Positions 14,105 through 23,671 of a stretch of DNA of 33,182 nt are shown one piece after another. The notes under the pieces were generated by a model. That model did not search any database. It worked only from the letters and a program-made list of their open reading frames with translations, and was not told the origin of the DNA. The stretch is from Leptolyngbyaceae cyanobacterium SM1_4_3 (lineage in GTDB: Bacteria > Cyanobacteriota > Cyanobacteriia > Elainellales > Elainellaceae), in assembly GCA_012031415.1 (NCBI GenBank), contig JAAUTN010000037.1, forward strand, positions 1-33,182. Direction: 5' to 3'. The stretch's first letter is position 1, and each line of letters opens with the position of its first letter. Made by a program: the position numbers and the translations under genes.

Positions 14105-17100
14105 CTAATCCTGATTAATCTCCAGCGCTGGACAGTCATCAGGAGCCAAACGCAGATAGCGAAGGCACTCCTCAGCAGTTAGTTGACGGAAACTGCGATC
14201 GCGGGCAAGCTCAAGCAGCATTTCCCACGTTGCAGCCCACAAATTTACCTCTCCTTCTTCACTCAGCGTTGCTATGTACTGACCATCGGGGCTAAAGAAC
14301 GCACGACGAATCAGCTTTGGCTCAAGTCCGGTATAAGTGGGATGAAGTTGCGCTTTTTCTACACCTGTTTCTGCATCCCAAATGCGGGCTGAGCCGTCTG
14401 CCCCAGCCGTGACAAGCGATCGCCCATCAGGACTAAATTGGGCATCTAAAACTAGCCCCCGATGCCCCGACAGAATTACCTTGAGTTCTCCCGTTTCTAT
14501 CTCCGAAACTCTAGCCGTACCATCCCAACTGGTCGTTACTACCTGCTGCCCATTAGGGCTAAAAGCAGCGCTGCTGACTGCATCCTGGTGGATCAATACT
14601 TTAACCGCTTGCCCAGAAACGACCTGCCAAATTCGCGCTGTCCGATCCAGGCTTGCAGTAATGATCTGTTGCCCATCCGGGCTAAACTGCGCTTGCTGAA
14701 TCATGGCCTCATGCCCATGCAAAGTCTGCAACAGTTGCCCGGACTGCACATCCCAAAGGCGGGCCGCAAAATCATCTCCTAAGCCTAGTAGCCGCCGCCC
14801 GTCAGCACTAAAAACTAATTGATGAAAAACTGCGGGAACATTTGAATGACGCAGGCTCGAAGTAGAGTCATCGCGAATTTCTGAAACCTGTACGCTTTGA
14901 ATCCGGCGTAGCGGTTCTGCAAGTTTGTTAGGCTGATTGCGACGAATTTCAACCCATCCATCGCTGGTCGCGGTTGCAATCATCTGTCCATTCTGGCTAA
15001 AAGCAACGCTGGTAAGCGTTGCTCTCCCATCTGCCGCCACTGCACCTGCTGGCTGTAGCTGCCCCATTCTCATTCCAACCGCTGCAATTGGGGCCTCTGA
15101 GACGGCAGGTGATTTCGCAGGGGGCAAGTTAGCCTGAGAATCTAATAGCGATCGCCACCCTGAAGGAGTCAGTCGCTGCCAAAATCGCGGCTGAATTGGC
15201 GCGTCGATCTGAGCGGTACTCGCAGAGGGTAAGCCATGATTCAGGTCTATTGCCAGATTGGGGTTAGCAACGGAGTTAGGAACAATATCCCAGCGTCGCA
15301 GTAATCCGTCTGCCGTCACCGTTACAAGACCTGCTGGAAGCGCTGGAGCGACACCTGCCTGTGCCTTAAAGTCAGGATTGGATTCTATCAACATAGAGGA
15401 TGGAGTCAGGTCTACGCTGGAGACGCTATCGGAGGCTGCTTCTAGGGGTGCTGCTGGTTGGACAAAGGCTGTCCACTGCACTAACCCATGAGGGATTTGA
15501 AGTGTGGGCAACTCGCCACCCGCCATCGCTGACCACAGGCGCACAGTACCTTCTTGGTTAGCTGTGACGAGATAAGCCCCGTTAGGGCTAAATTGGGCGG
15601 TGGTAATAGCAGCATGATTTCCGCGTAAAACACCTGTTTGGTGTCCGGTTTGCGCGTTCCACAGGTAAACGCTGTAGGAAGCTTCTTGGTTAACCTGACC
15701 TCGACTTGTGGTGATGATTTGGCGGCTGTCAGGGCTAAATGCGATCGCCCCTATCCCTTCATCCTGCTCCGTCTGAGTTGCAGATCCTTGCCCAGCAAGT
15801 CTAGCTCGAAGCCGACCTGAGCCGACTTCCCAGAGCCAGGTTTGGTGTTGAGTGTCCGTTGTTGCCAACAGTTGCTCATCTGGGCTGAACAGCACCTCCA
15901 TAACGGGGTCAATTGGATTAATAGTTTGAAGGGATGAATTCGACCCAGACTGAATGTTGCTGGCTCTATCTACGGGAGCATTTTGAGTCAGGGTGTGGCG
16001 CAGTTGTCCGGTGTTAATTTCCCACAGCCTGACCTTGCCATCATCGCAAGCAGTAGCAATCCAGCGTCCTTTGGGGCTAAAGCTGGCACTGTTGACCACA
16101 TTTGGATGCTGTAGAGATTTGATGAGCTTTGCAGTCAAAGGAGCCGTTGGAGATGTAGCCGTTAATTGCCAGAGATGGACAGTATTAGCTCCAGAGGTAA
16201 GCAAACGTTTCCCATCTGCACTAAACTGTAGGCTGTTGATGGTTCCTGGCTGAGTCAGGCGAATCTGGAGCTGACCTGTTTTGGCTTGCCAAATCGAGAT
16301 GCTTTGGTCGATGCTAGCTGTGGCAATCCATTTTCCGTCAGGGCTAAAACTAACTTGAGTAATGGCTTGAGCAGCTTCAATCTGCAAGGATAGGGTGCCA
16401 GATTCAGTTGACCAGATTTTGACGTGGGGAGAATCTTGGGCGATCGCCATCACCTGTTTACTGTCTGGGCTAAAGGCAACAGTCGTCAGGTTCGGCGTTT
16501 CTGTCCGTTGAATTTCACTTGTTGCAGCCGCATCCGGTGAAGAATCAGTCCAGGACAAAATCTTGAGTGGCTGAAGGTTGTCAGTTTGAATGGTGTGAGA
16601 ATCGACTGCCCAGAGGCGCACGGTGCCGTCAGCGCTAGCGGTCGCTAAATAGTTTTGATCGGGACTGAACTCAACCTGGTGAACCGCAGCCTGGTGTCCG
16701 TGCAGTTCCAATTGCAGCCGCAGATCTTGTAGGGCAGCCCGTAAACTGGATTGCGCTTCAAAGGTTTGACCCCCCTGTTCTGCGGCCAGACGGCTAATCA
16801 GCAGCGCTGCCATTGGGTCGCCGTCTGGTTCTTGAAGAATTGACTGGGCGATCGCCGCCCGCTCTCGGGAGGTTGAAACCTGAAGCTGATAGTCTTTTTC
16901 TGCCTGAGTCTGTACTGCTGTGCGGTATTGATTGAACGTCACCAACAGGGCAACCAGTAATACCGAAGGCACCGCAATTTGCAGCGACCTTAATTCCTTC
17001 CTGGCGCGGTAGCTTTCCTCTTGACTAACAGTAATGTAGCGCTGTGCTAGAGCCGACAGATCATCGGAATAGTGACTGAGAAAGTCTTCCGCATCAATCA

Positions 17101-18076
17101 GTCGTCCGCCGCGCAGCAAATACTCCACGCCTTTGGGCTGTCCGACATTGTTCCACTCCTGAGCAACCTGCTCAATGCGCCGTTGTCGGCGTAAGACTTC
17201 CCGATTTTCGTCCAGCCAACCCCGCAGCAGTGACCAGTTCCGAATCAGGGCTTCGTGGGCGACATCAATTGTTTCCTGGCAAAGCCAAGCTTGGGCAAAG
17301 CTAGCGACAGCCAGTGCTTTCTCGGCTGAAGAAATATTTGCAAGATTTTCCCCTTCCGACAGCCAGATCTCACTTTGGTTAGTCACGACCAGTTTGGCAG
17401 CAACCAGCTTTTCTAGGGTTTGTTCGACTAATTCCCGTGAAAAAGCAGAGTTTACCAACTCTGCCTTGAATACGCGCCGTCGGGTGTCTTCAGTTCCTTC
17501 TCCCAGTTGCGTGAGTGCCAGAAAGATGCGTTTGGCGACGCTCTGTTCTTCTAACGATAGGCTGTAAAAAATTTCAGTTGCGCGTTTTTGCAGCGTTCCC
17601 CTGACACCGCCCAGTTCTGTGTAAGCATCCAGGGTAAGGTAGGCAGCATCGCTGTTTGCTGCGATTTGCCGTCGCTGCCATAGCTCTAGCAGCGTATATT
17701 GCAGCAGCGGTAATTCACCGGGCGCACCGATGACATCTAGCAGCATTGTGTAGACCAAATTTGGCTCGCAGGTTAACCCTACCTTCTGGGCGGGCTGCAC
17801 GATGGTCGCTTTGATTTGCTCGTAGCTCAGCGGTGTGACAATCACCATGTTTTGCTCAATCTGCTGGGCTAACTTCTCATACAGAGAACATTTGCCAAAG
17901 AAATCTGCCCGCAGCACAATCACAATGCTGAGACAGTCACCTGCTGCTTGTAGCACTTCAGTAAGACATCGAAAAAACTGGTGGCGTTCCTGCTCTGACT
18001 GCGTTCCATGACTCAGGGTGAAGACTTCTTCAAACTGATCGATAACGAGCAGCAGATGGGGACGTTTTTCAGCTTT
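14105..18076 (-). CDS. nSTAND-WD40 protein: C-terminal part of the split caspase-nSTAND-WD40 gene
   Basis: This is the downstream part of one large gene starting at 19259. It opens mid-NTPase with the Walker B-like LLLVIDQFEEVF and the conserved VLRADFFGKC, continues through the STAND helical region (YLLRGGRLIDAEDFL) and one membrane helix (IAVPSVLLVALLVTF, about 16931-16990). It ends in about 15 WD40 repeats (for example VEFSPDQNYLATASADGTVR, QFSPDGRSLVTAGADGSARI), enough for two seven-blade propellers. The C-terminal helix ELARDRSFRQLTAEECLRYL is typical of such proteins. The first ATG-type start in this frame (17956) lies inside the domain, so independent translation is unlikely. The repeats probably sense a ligand or partner that releases the N-terminal protease. 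Confidence 0.9.
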   Translation of the reverse strand, partial: KAEKRPHLLLVIDQFEEVFTLSHGTQSEQERHQFFRCLTEVLQAAGDCLSIVIVLRADFFGKCSLYEKLAQQIEQNMVIVTPLSYEQIKATIVQPAQKVGLTCEPNLVYTMLLDVIGAPGELPLLQYTLLELWQRRQIAANSDAAYLTLDAYTELGGVRGTLQKRATEIFYSLSLEEQSVAKRIFLALTQLGEGTEDTRRRVFKAELVNSAFSRELVEQTLEKLVAAKLVVTNQSEIWLSEGENLANISSAEKALAVASFAQAWLCQETIDVAHEALIRNWSLLRGWLDENREVLRRQRRIEQVAQEWNNVGQPKGVEYLLRGGRLIDAEDFLSHYSDDLSALAQRYITVSQEESYRARKELRSLQIAVPSVLLVALLVTFNQYRTAVQTQAEKDYQLQVSTSRERAAIAQSILQEPDGDPMAALLISRLAAEQGGQTFEAQSSLRAALQDLRLQLELHGHQAAVHQVEFSPDQNYLATASADGTVRLWAVDSHTIQTDNLQPLKILSWTDSSPDAAATSEIQRTETPNLTTVAFSPDSKQVMAIAQDSPHVKIWSTESGTLSLQIEAAQAITQVSFSPDGKWIATASIDQSISIWQAKTGQLQIRLTQPGTINSLQFSADGKRLLTSGANTVHLWQLTATSPTAPLTAKLIKSLQHPNVVNSASFSPKGRWIATACDDGKVRLWEINTGQLRHTLTQNAPVDRASNIQSGSNSSLQTINPIDPVMEVLFSPDEQLLATTDTQHQTWLWEVGSGRLRARLAGQGSATQTEQDEGIGAIAFSPDSRQIITTSRGQVNQEASYSVYLWNAQTGHQTGVLRGNHAAITTAQFSPNGAYLVTANQEGTVRLWSAMAGGELPTLQIPHGLVQWTAFVQPAAPLEAASDSVSSVDLTPSSMLIESNPDFKAQAGVAPALPAGLVTVTADGLLRRWDIVPNSVANPNLAIDLNHGLPSASTAQIDAPIQPRFWQRLTPSGWRSLLDSQANLPPAKSPAVSEAPIAAVGMRMGQLQPAGAVAADGRATLTSVAFSQNGQMIATATSDGWVEIRRNQPNKLAEPLRRIQSVQVSEIRDDSTSSLRHSNVPAVFHQLVFSADGRRLLGLGDDFAARLWDVQSGQLLQTLHGHEAMIQQAQFSPDGQQIITASLDRTARIWQVVSGQAVKVLIHQDAVSSAAFSPNGQQVVTTSWDGTARVSEIETGELKVILSGHRGLVLDAQFSPDGRSLVTAGADGSARIWDAETGVEKAQLHPTYTGLEPKLIRRAFFSPDGQYIATLSEEGEVNLWAATWEMLLELARDRSFRQLTAEECLRYLRLAPDDCPALEINQD

Positions 18077-19259
18077 AAGGGAAGAGGGGCGATCGCCTCA
18101 TTTTTCCCTTTTCAGTTAATAAACTGGCCTGCACTAACTGCGCTAACCCCGCTCCACCGTCCTGCAAGAACACCTCTGCCCGTCGAAGCTGCTCTGCTCG
18201 CTCCAGATCAGAAACGTTCAGGTCTACAAAAGCAGATGCCAAACTCTTAAGCGGACGATGGGTTGGGGTGAGCAGCTTAATTCGCCAGCGATCGCTCCCC
18301 GAAAACTTTTGTCCCTGCCGCAGTTCCCAAATCAACCCGGCTCTGACTAGAGAAGACTTACCGCTGCCCGAAGCACCAACGACAGCAACAAAGCGCCCCT
18401 TTCTTAGCTCATCGAGAAGCTGATCGGTCAAATCCTCTCGCCCAAAAAAATACTCAGCATGGGCTTCGTCAAAAAATTCCAACCCTCGATAGGGGCAAAT
18501 GTCTGTCGGTTGTGGCAACTTCTTGGCTGTTGTCGAACTTGCGCCCCGCGTCAGAATAATCTCACTGCCCGAATTTTCAAATAAGGGCTGCTGCAATTCT
18601 CCCTTCAAAGCATTATTGACCGAGCTAGTCAGGGAGTGGTTGGTGACAATTCCGGTTTCGCTGTGTTGTGGGTCTAAGCCTGTTAGCAGGGCTTGGGTAA
18701 AAACACTGTAAGTTCCGTCTAGAGACTCATAGGCAGCTTCATACTCCCGTGATGCTGCCATAAATAGCCTATCCGTACCAGGACGCGCCCCTGGGTCAGC
18801 TTCCAGAAAGTTGAGAAATTCGCCGCTGTGACAGCAATCTAGCAAAATGATCCGCTGGCGCACTGGGCTTTCTTGCAGCAGTCGTCGCAACCAAAACAAA
18901 GATAAGCCGTAAAATCCGACATCAGGATTGGAATCACTGGGAGCCAGGTAGCCTTCCTGAATTCCGACTTCCCGCTGAATGCCATGTCCTGAAAAGTAGA
19001 ATAGTGCTGTGTGCGGAACGTTAGCGCCCTTTGGCTTAAATAAGCTGATCAGCGCAGTTTCTAAATCGCGCAGCGTCACCGGGGTTTTTAATCCAATCTG
19101 GGGTTGACCTGAATTGATGATTTCTGGCAGCCGATGGACGCGAAACTCGCCTTGACTGTGTAACTTTTGGGCGATCGCCTCAGCATCGTGGGCCGGAGCT
19201 TGTAAGCCAGACAAATACTGGTATGTATTAACTCCGACAACAAGTGCATCCCGTGACAT
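18075..19259 (-). CDS. Caspase-like (peptidase C14) - nSTAND1 protein: N-terminal part of the split gene
   Basis: Residues 1-235 are a caspase/metacaspase-type protease: His92 in YFSGHG and Cys143 in ILLDCCHSGEF form the catalytic dyad. Residues about 253-394 begin an nSTAND1 NTPase: CPYRGLEFFDEAHAEYFFGR, then Walker A VGASGSGKSS (294-303). The frame ends in MRRSPLFP at 18075. The expected continuation, KAEKRPHLLLVIDQFEE, is in the next frame, so one surplus base (or two missing) lies near 18070-18080. With repair the protein would be about 1,700 aa. Such caspase-NTPase-WD40 proteins resemble eukaryotic apoptosome components and are predicted conflict or cell-death effectors. Nothing here proves an anti-phage role. 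Confidence 0.9.
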   Translation of the reverse strand: MSRDALVVGVNTYQYLSGLQAPAHDAEAIAQKLHSQGEFRVHRLPEIINSGQPQIGLKTPVTLRDLETALISLFKPKGANVPHTALFYFSGHGIQREVGIQEGYLAPSDSNPDVGFYGLSLFWLRRLLQESPVRQRIILLDCCHSGEFLNFLEADPGARPGTDRLFMAASREYEAAYESLDGTYSVFTQALLTGLDPQHSETGIVTNHSLTSSVNNALKGELQQPLFENSGSEIILTRGASSTTAKKLPQPTDICPYRGLEFFDEAHAEYFFGREDLTDQLLDELRKGRFVAVVGASGSGKSSLVRAGLIWELRQGQKFSGSDRWRIKLLTPTHRPLKSLASAFVDLNVSDLERAEQLRRAEVFLQDGGAGLAQLVQASLLTEKGKMRRSPLFP

Positions 19260-19978
19260 TAATTCAGTTCCTTATAAAGCGGCGTGATATTTCTGTAGCT
19301 TCTGGAATGCCCTAACGTTGATGGGGCAGTTTTTACGAGACCTCATTGCTTACAGGCAAGAATACCCGTTCAGCAGAGGATAATCGCGAACTCAGTACTC
19401 TGCTATTTCCAGAGATCTTTCTCGTGCCTTACCTGCATCACAACAAGGCGCAGCCAAAACGCTTTGTCAAAAACTTTCAGGTTGGGCTATTTAGGGTTTC
19501 TGAGACCAATTGTTAAATTGGGTGAACCCAAACTTCTGAAAGTAGATGGCAAAGTTCATCTGAACCAGGGACAAACAGTTAGGTTTCTTAGTGATTTAAA
19601 TCATCTCGAAAAAGAATTTCATGTCACTATGATGACCGTCTAGAAGAGAAGATAGCGAACAGATTAACTCTTGTAAAAGGGGGTGAGAACCCTTGCTGGC
19701 TATTCGTCACCTCTATGCAGATAAATTTTTAATGAAGACAATTCCACAAAATTGGTTTTTATGAAACCTCTGAAACTAAATTCTTGATTTTCTATTGCAA
19801 GGTACTTTCTCCGTTGAACAAACGTTTGTGTAATCTACTAGTTAGCTACAAAAAACTTCATTGATTTAGGTAAAGAGGTGAGTGCGATCACTGATTTTAA
19901 GCGAAGATAGAGGATTAATACTAAGCTATAGGCTAAAACAGGCTCAATTTTTCTAGAATCCACAGCGTCGGGATCGGC
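19260..19978. other. 719-nt spacer without a recognisable gene
   Basis: The spacer lies between divergent genes, so it must hold the promoters of the caspase-nSTAND gene (minus) and the small TPR gene (plus). I see no ORF with family resemblance, no tRNA and only weak hairpins (AAGGG...CCCTT near 19677). It is AT-richer than its surroundings towards the right end. Confidence 0.5.
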
Positions 19979-20398
19979 ATGGATTACCCTCCTTTTAATT
20001 TCAATAAAGTCTTGGCAACTCCGACAGAGAGCAGTGCTGTTTGGGTCGCTAGAGGCGATGCCCTGGCTCGTTTAGGTCGCTATACAGAGGCGCTTGTCAG
20101 TTTTGATGAAGCCCTAAAAGTTGCTCCAAACGATTGTGCAGCCTGGGTGTTTCGTGGAGTGGTGTTGATTCATTTAGAGCGCTATCAGGAAGCTCTGTTA
20201 AGTTGTGACAAAGCTTTAGAAATTCAGCCAGCCCATTCAGAAGCCTGGATTTTTCGAGGTGCAGCGTTGCACCGTCTCGATCGCTATCAGGAAGCCTATG
20301 CTTGTTACCGCAGAGCGCTTGGAGTTGAGCGGCGATCGCTGTGGCAAAGATTTATGACAGCCTTAAGAAAAGTTTGCGTCTGGTTTATGTCCCGGTGA
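19979..20398 (+). CDS. Small TPR-repeat protein, 139 aa
   Basis: The protein consists of three consecutive TPR units and a basic C-terminal tail. The repeats are SSAVWVARGDALARLGRYTE (residues 18-37), DCAAWVFRGVVLIHLERYQE and HSEAWIFRGAALHRLDRYQE. The highly similar units (AW.FRG..L..L.RYQEA) suggest recent internal duplication. The tail LWQRFMTALRKVCVWFMSR is amphipathic and could contact a membrane. The partner is unknown. It stands between the caspase-nSTAND gene (divergent) and hflX (same strand, about 65 nt downstream). ATG 19979 has a modest CGGGA upstream. Confidence 0.75.
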   Translation: MDYPPFNFNKVLATPTESSAVWVARGDALARLGRYTEALVSFDEALKVAPNDCAAWVFRGVVLIHLERYQEALLSCDKALEIQPAHSEAWIFRGAALHRLDRYQEAYACYRRALGVERRSLWQRFMTALRKVCVWFMSR

Positions 20399-20461
20399 TG
20401 CCTCAAGCTTCACGTAGATCGATAGAATAGATGCGTTGGGTTCAGCAATCAGTGGTCGGTT

Positions 20462-22156
20462 ACGCCTATCGAAACTATTTACGGCAATCTTCAAGGTTTA
20501 AAGTCGAGCCAGCTTAAGCAGCTTCAGCGGCTTTATCATCAGCGGCTACCGGGCGATCGCTTCACTACGCCTGAGTTTGCTCAGCGCCTTGCTGCAATTA
20601 GTACTGACATCGATCAGCCAATTTGTGCTTACATCAATCGCCGAGGGCAGGTAATTCGTGTGGGAGTGGGCACAGTGGGCAAAACCCAGATTCCACCGAT
20701 GGAACTGCCGCGTTACGGGGCTGAGCGGCTCTCTGGAATTCGCTGTATCGCTACTCAACTAAAGTCTGAAGTTCCCAGTGAAGCGACCCTAACCGCGATG
20801 GCGCTTCAGCGGCTGGATGCACTGGTGATTCTAACGCTTTCCGGTAGCGGCTTTGAACGCAGAGGTGGAGGTGCAGCGGGGTATGTTCAGGAAACGTATT
20901 TAGCTCATCTAGTGCCTCATCCCGAAGTTAACTGGACTGTCTCCCCGTCTTTAAGCCTCGATTTGCTATCTCAGCAAGACTTTTTAGAGTTGACCGAGAG
21001 CCTGGAAGAGGAGTTTCGACGGGAATATGTTGCCCAGCAGGTTAGCCCCGACCAGGATCGGGTTCTGCTGGTCGGCGTAGCAACCAGTGGACTCGCACCA
21101 CAGCGCTTTCAGGATGGTTTGGCAGAGCTATCAAGGCTGGTTGAGACGGCCGGCGGCGAAGTTTTACAGATTTTGCAACAGCGGCGATCGCGCCCTCATC
21201 CTCAAACCGTTGTCGGTGAAGGTAAAGTTCAGGAAATTGCTCTGTCCGCCCAAACCGTCGGCGCAAATCTAATTGTGTTTGATCGCGACCTGTCTCCCGC
21301 TCAAGTCAGAAACCTGGAAATGCAAATTGGGGTACGGGTTGTCGATCGCACCGAAGTCATTCTGGATATCTTTGCTCAACGGGCCCAGTCTGGTGCAGGT
21401 AAACTTCAGGTTGAATTAGCGCAGCTAGAGTACATGATGCCGCGACTGGCAGGACGCGGGCGGGCAATGTCCCGATTAGGCGGTGGCATTGGCACCAGAG
21501 GCCCAGGTGAAACTAAGTTAGAGACAGAACGACGGGCAATTCAGCGGCGGATTACCCGCTTGCAGCAGGAAGTTAACCAGCTACAGGCTCATCGCTCACG
21601 CCTGCGGGGACAGCGCCAACACCAGGAAGTTCCTTCCGTCGCAATTGTTGGCTATACCAATGCCGGAAAGTCTACCCTGTTGAATGCGCTAACGAATGCT
21701 GAGGTCTACACGGCTGATCAACTATTTGCAACACTTGACCCGACTACTCGACGGCTGGCGATCGCTGACCCCCTCACTCACACAACTCTCTCCATTGTCC
21801 TGACAGATACCGTTGGCTTCATTCACGAATTGCCCCCTTCTCTTATGGATGCTTTCCGCGCCACCTTAGAAGAAGTCACCGAAGCTGACGCTTTACTGCA
21901 CGTAGTAGACCTCTCCCATCCAGCGTGGCAAAGTCAGATTCGCTCAGTCATGGCAATTTTGTCGGATATGCCCGTAACGCCCGGGCCAATCCTGTTGGCG
22001 TTCAACAAGATTGATCAAGTAGATAGTGATACGCTCACTCTGGCTAGGGAAGAATTTCCTCAGGCAGTGTTTATCTCAGCGGGCGATCGCCTCGGTCTAG
22101 AAACCTTGCGCCAGCAGCTTGCCCAACTCGTCTACTATGCAACCTTTGCTTCCTAA
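20462..22156 (+). CDS. hflX: Ribosome-associated GTPase HflX (cyanobacterial long form), start codon unclear
   Basis: HflX is a GTPase that binds the large ribosomal subunit and rescues or splits stalled ribosomes under stress. The C-terminal two thirds show the HflX N-domain (RVLLVGVATSGL, VVGEGKVQEIALSAQ), the hallmark GTRGPGETKLETERRAIQRR, and the GTPase motifs G1 GYTNAGKST (about 21650), G3 DTVGF and G4 FNKID. An extra N-terminal region of about 190 residues reads IETIYGNLQGLKSSQLKQLQ and continues without stops. Between the in-frame TAG at 20423 and this region there is no ATG, GTG or TTG. The first standard codon is GTG 20660, which would cut off a conserved-looking segment. ACG 20462 (T-P-I-E-T) or ATC 20468 are candidate non-standard starts, or a base is wrong. 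Confidence 0.88.
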   Translation, partial: TPIETIYGNLQGLKSSQLKQLQRLYHQRLPGDRFTTPEFAQRLAAISTDIDQPICAYINRRGQVIRVGVGTVGKTQIPPMELPRYGAERLSGIRCIATQLKSEVPSEATLTAMALQRLDALVILTLSGSGFERRGGGAAGYVQETYLAHLVPHPEVNWTVSPSLSLDLLSQQDFLELTESLEEEFRREYVAQQVSPDQDRVLLVGVATSGLAPQRFQDGLAELSRLVETAGGEVLQILQQRRSRPHPQTVVGEGKVQEIALSAQTVGANLIVFDRDLSPAQVRNLEMQIGVRVVDRTEVILDIFAQRAQSGAGKLQVELAQLEYMMPRLAGRGRAMSRLGGGIGTRGPGETKLETERRAIQRRITRLQQEVNQLQAHRSRLRGQRQHQEVPSVAIVGYTNAGKSTLLNALTNAEVYTADQLFATLDPTTRRLAIADPLTHTTLSIVLTDTVGFIHELPPSLMDAFRATLEEVTEADALLHVVDLSHPAWQSQIRSVMAILSDMPVTPGPILLAFNKIDQVDSDTLTLAREEFPQAVFISAGDRLGLETLRQQLAQLVYYATFAS

Positions 22157-22180
22157 GAATCATGAATTAATTAACCTGTA

Positions 22181-22218
22181 ACAATTTTTTGAAGTGCCGC
22201 GCGCACTTCAAAAATTGT
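22181..22218 (+). terminator. Hairpin terminator after hflX
   Basis: ACAATTTTTTGAAGTGC and GCACTTCAAAAATTGT pair over 16 bp with one bulged T and a CGCGC loop, 25 nt past the hflX stop. The stem itself carries A/T tracts on both sides, so it could function in either direction. Confidence 0.6.
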
Positions 22219-22273
22219 CGGATCTTTATTTTAATCCATGATCCTAAAGGTATACAGAGCAAATAAATTTTGA

Positions 22274-22307
22274 GTTAGGAGTGAGGCACCAGGTTCTCAC
22301 TCCTAAC
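22274..22307. repeat. Perfect 12-bp inverted repeat before the oxygenase gene
   Basis: GTTAGGAGTGAG (22274-22285) and CTCACTCCTAAC (22296-22307) flank a 10-nt loop, about 50 nt upstream of ATG 22360. This may be a dispersed repeat or a leader hairpin. Confidence 0.5.
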
Positions 22308-22359
22308 ATCTTTAACTTCAACAATCACGCTCCCTAACTGAAGCCAACTCAAACCAGTC

Positions 22360-23289
22360 ATGGAATCCCCTTCCCAGTCACCTTTACCGAAAGAGATCCA
22401 GGTCAAAATTTTGCTCGCTGGTGGTCATGAGTATGAAGTATCCCTTCCACCGGATGCGCCACTCCTGCACAACCTTATCTCAGCCCTCGTAGCACACGCT
22501 CACGGGCAAGAAAATAGTTCCAGCGGACTCTTTCAAATTCCCATTGAGCAGGGACGCTCAGCGCTTTGCTTTGCCAGCAAACAGCTAGTTGGACTAGTAA
22601 CAGAACCTCCCATCTTCGTACAGCAAAATCAGGTTGTCCAACCTCAAACACAGCAATCTGAGCAAATTTGGGCAAATCCTGCACCAAAAGATACCTCACT
22701 CGGAATCATTCCCTCTGAATATGTCCAGATCGATAACTTCTTGAATACAGAAGAAACTATCCGACTCTTAAACTTTGTTTTGAGTCAGGAAAAGGCCTTT
22801 GTTCCTACCAGCACCTCAACAAACGACATTAACTACCGTCGCTCTATGGCACTTTATGACTTTCCAGAATTCTCTGAACTGATAGTAAATCGCATTCAAG
22901 AAGTCATTCCGGACGTGTCAAACAAGCTAGGACTCCCCTCTTTCCCAGTTTCTCAGATAGAAGCTCAACTCACCGCTCACAAGGATGGTAACTACTACAA
23001 AATCCACAACGACAACGGCAGCACAGACACAGCCACACGAGAGCTTACCTACGTTTACTACTTCTATCAAACCCCAAAGCCCTTTACAGGTGGAGAGTTG
23101 CTAATCTATGACAGCAAGGTTGAGAACGGTTTCTTTGTAGGCACAGAAACCTTCAAAACTGTAGACCCACGCCACAATAGCATTGTTTTCTTCCTGAGCC
23201 GCTGTTTACACGAAGTATTGCCCGTACATTGCCCCTCTCAAGCGTTTGCTGATAGTCGCTTTACTGTCAATGGTTGGGTTCGACGCTAA
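22360..23289 (+). CDS. 2-oxoglutarate/Fe(II)-dependent oxygenase (prolyl-4-hydroxylase type)
   Basis: A 309-residue protein with two parts. Residues 1-115 are an unassigned N-terminal region that includes Pro/Gln-rich sequence. Residues about 118-309 form a P4H-type double-stranded beta-helix oxygenase. Iron ligands are His216 and Asp218 in YYKIHNDNG and His284 in RCLHEVLPV; Arg300 (DSRFTVNGWVRR) would bind 2-oxoglutarate. Family members hydroxylate proline or other residues in proteins or peptides, coupled to decarboxylation of 2-oxoglutarate. The substrate is not evident. The next gene downstream on the same strand is a glycosyltransferase, 380 nt away, so co-transcription is uncertain. Confidence 0.87.
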   Translation: MESPSQSPLPKEIQVKILLAGGHEYEVSLPPDAPLLHNLISALVAHAHGQENSSSGLFQIPIEQGRSALCFASKQLVGLVTEPPIFVQQNQVVQPQTQQSEQIWANPAPKDTSLGIIPSEYVQIDNFLNTEETIRLLNFVLSQEKAFVPTSTSTNDINYRRSMALYDFPEFSELIVNRIQEVIPDVSNKLGLPSFPVSQIEAQLTAHKDGNYYKIHNDNGSTDTATRELTYVYYFYQTPKPFTGGELLIYDSKVENGFFVGTETFKTVDPRHNSIVFFLSRCLHEVLPVHCPSQAFADSRFTVNGWVRR

Positions 23290-23447
23290 CCTAACCGCTT
23301 CATCCTTGCGCTAGCTCTTGGGTTATCTGTTCTGTCATTAGATCTAACTAAAATTATTGGACTCCCTTTATAGCGCTCCTAAATGAGTTGTGAGAATCGC
23401 ATTTTGAAGGAGTATACTTCCCACACCTTGCTCATCCTATAAATGAT

Positions 23448-23520
23448 TTACAGCGTCTTGCAAACGCATAAACTACAGGTGGGGCGAACAGCCGTTCGCC
23501 CTTACAGAGATTTGTGTTTT
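23448..23520. repeat. Dispersed repeat copy 3 with the GGGCGAAC...GTTCGCCC palindrome
   Basis: The block TTACAGCGTCTTGCAAACG, the palindrome at 23481-23505 (one change, GAACAGCCG instead of GAACGGCCG) and GAGATTTGTGTTTT align with 12858-12930. It occupies the middle of the gene-free spacer 23290-23671; nothing else is supported there. Confidence 0.65.
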
Positions 23521-23671
23521 ATGCAAGTGAAATTTAGCTGCACGTGCAGTTCGTGAGGCATGATACGAGAAAGAACGCGACGAAGATAGAAACCTGTTTC
23601 CTTACAGAATTCTATTTTTTTGCTCAGATGATGGTTTATGTGTGATGGTTTTGGTGAAGAGGGAGGGAAGT

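Noticed and set aside
17956-18076. Independent start of a separate WD40 gene at 17956
   Set aside because: The frame is family-like upstream of that codon (VIDQFEEVF and on), and the start would fall inside the NTPase domain, so the two frames are one gene.
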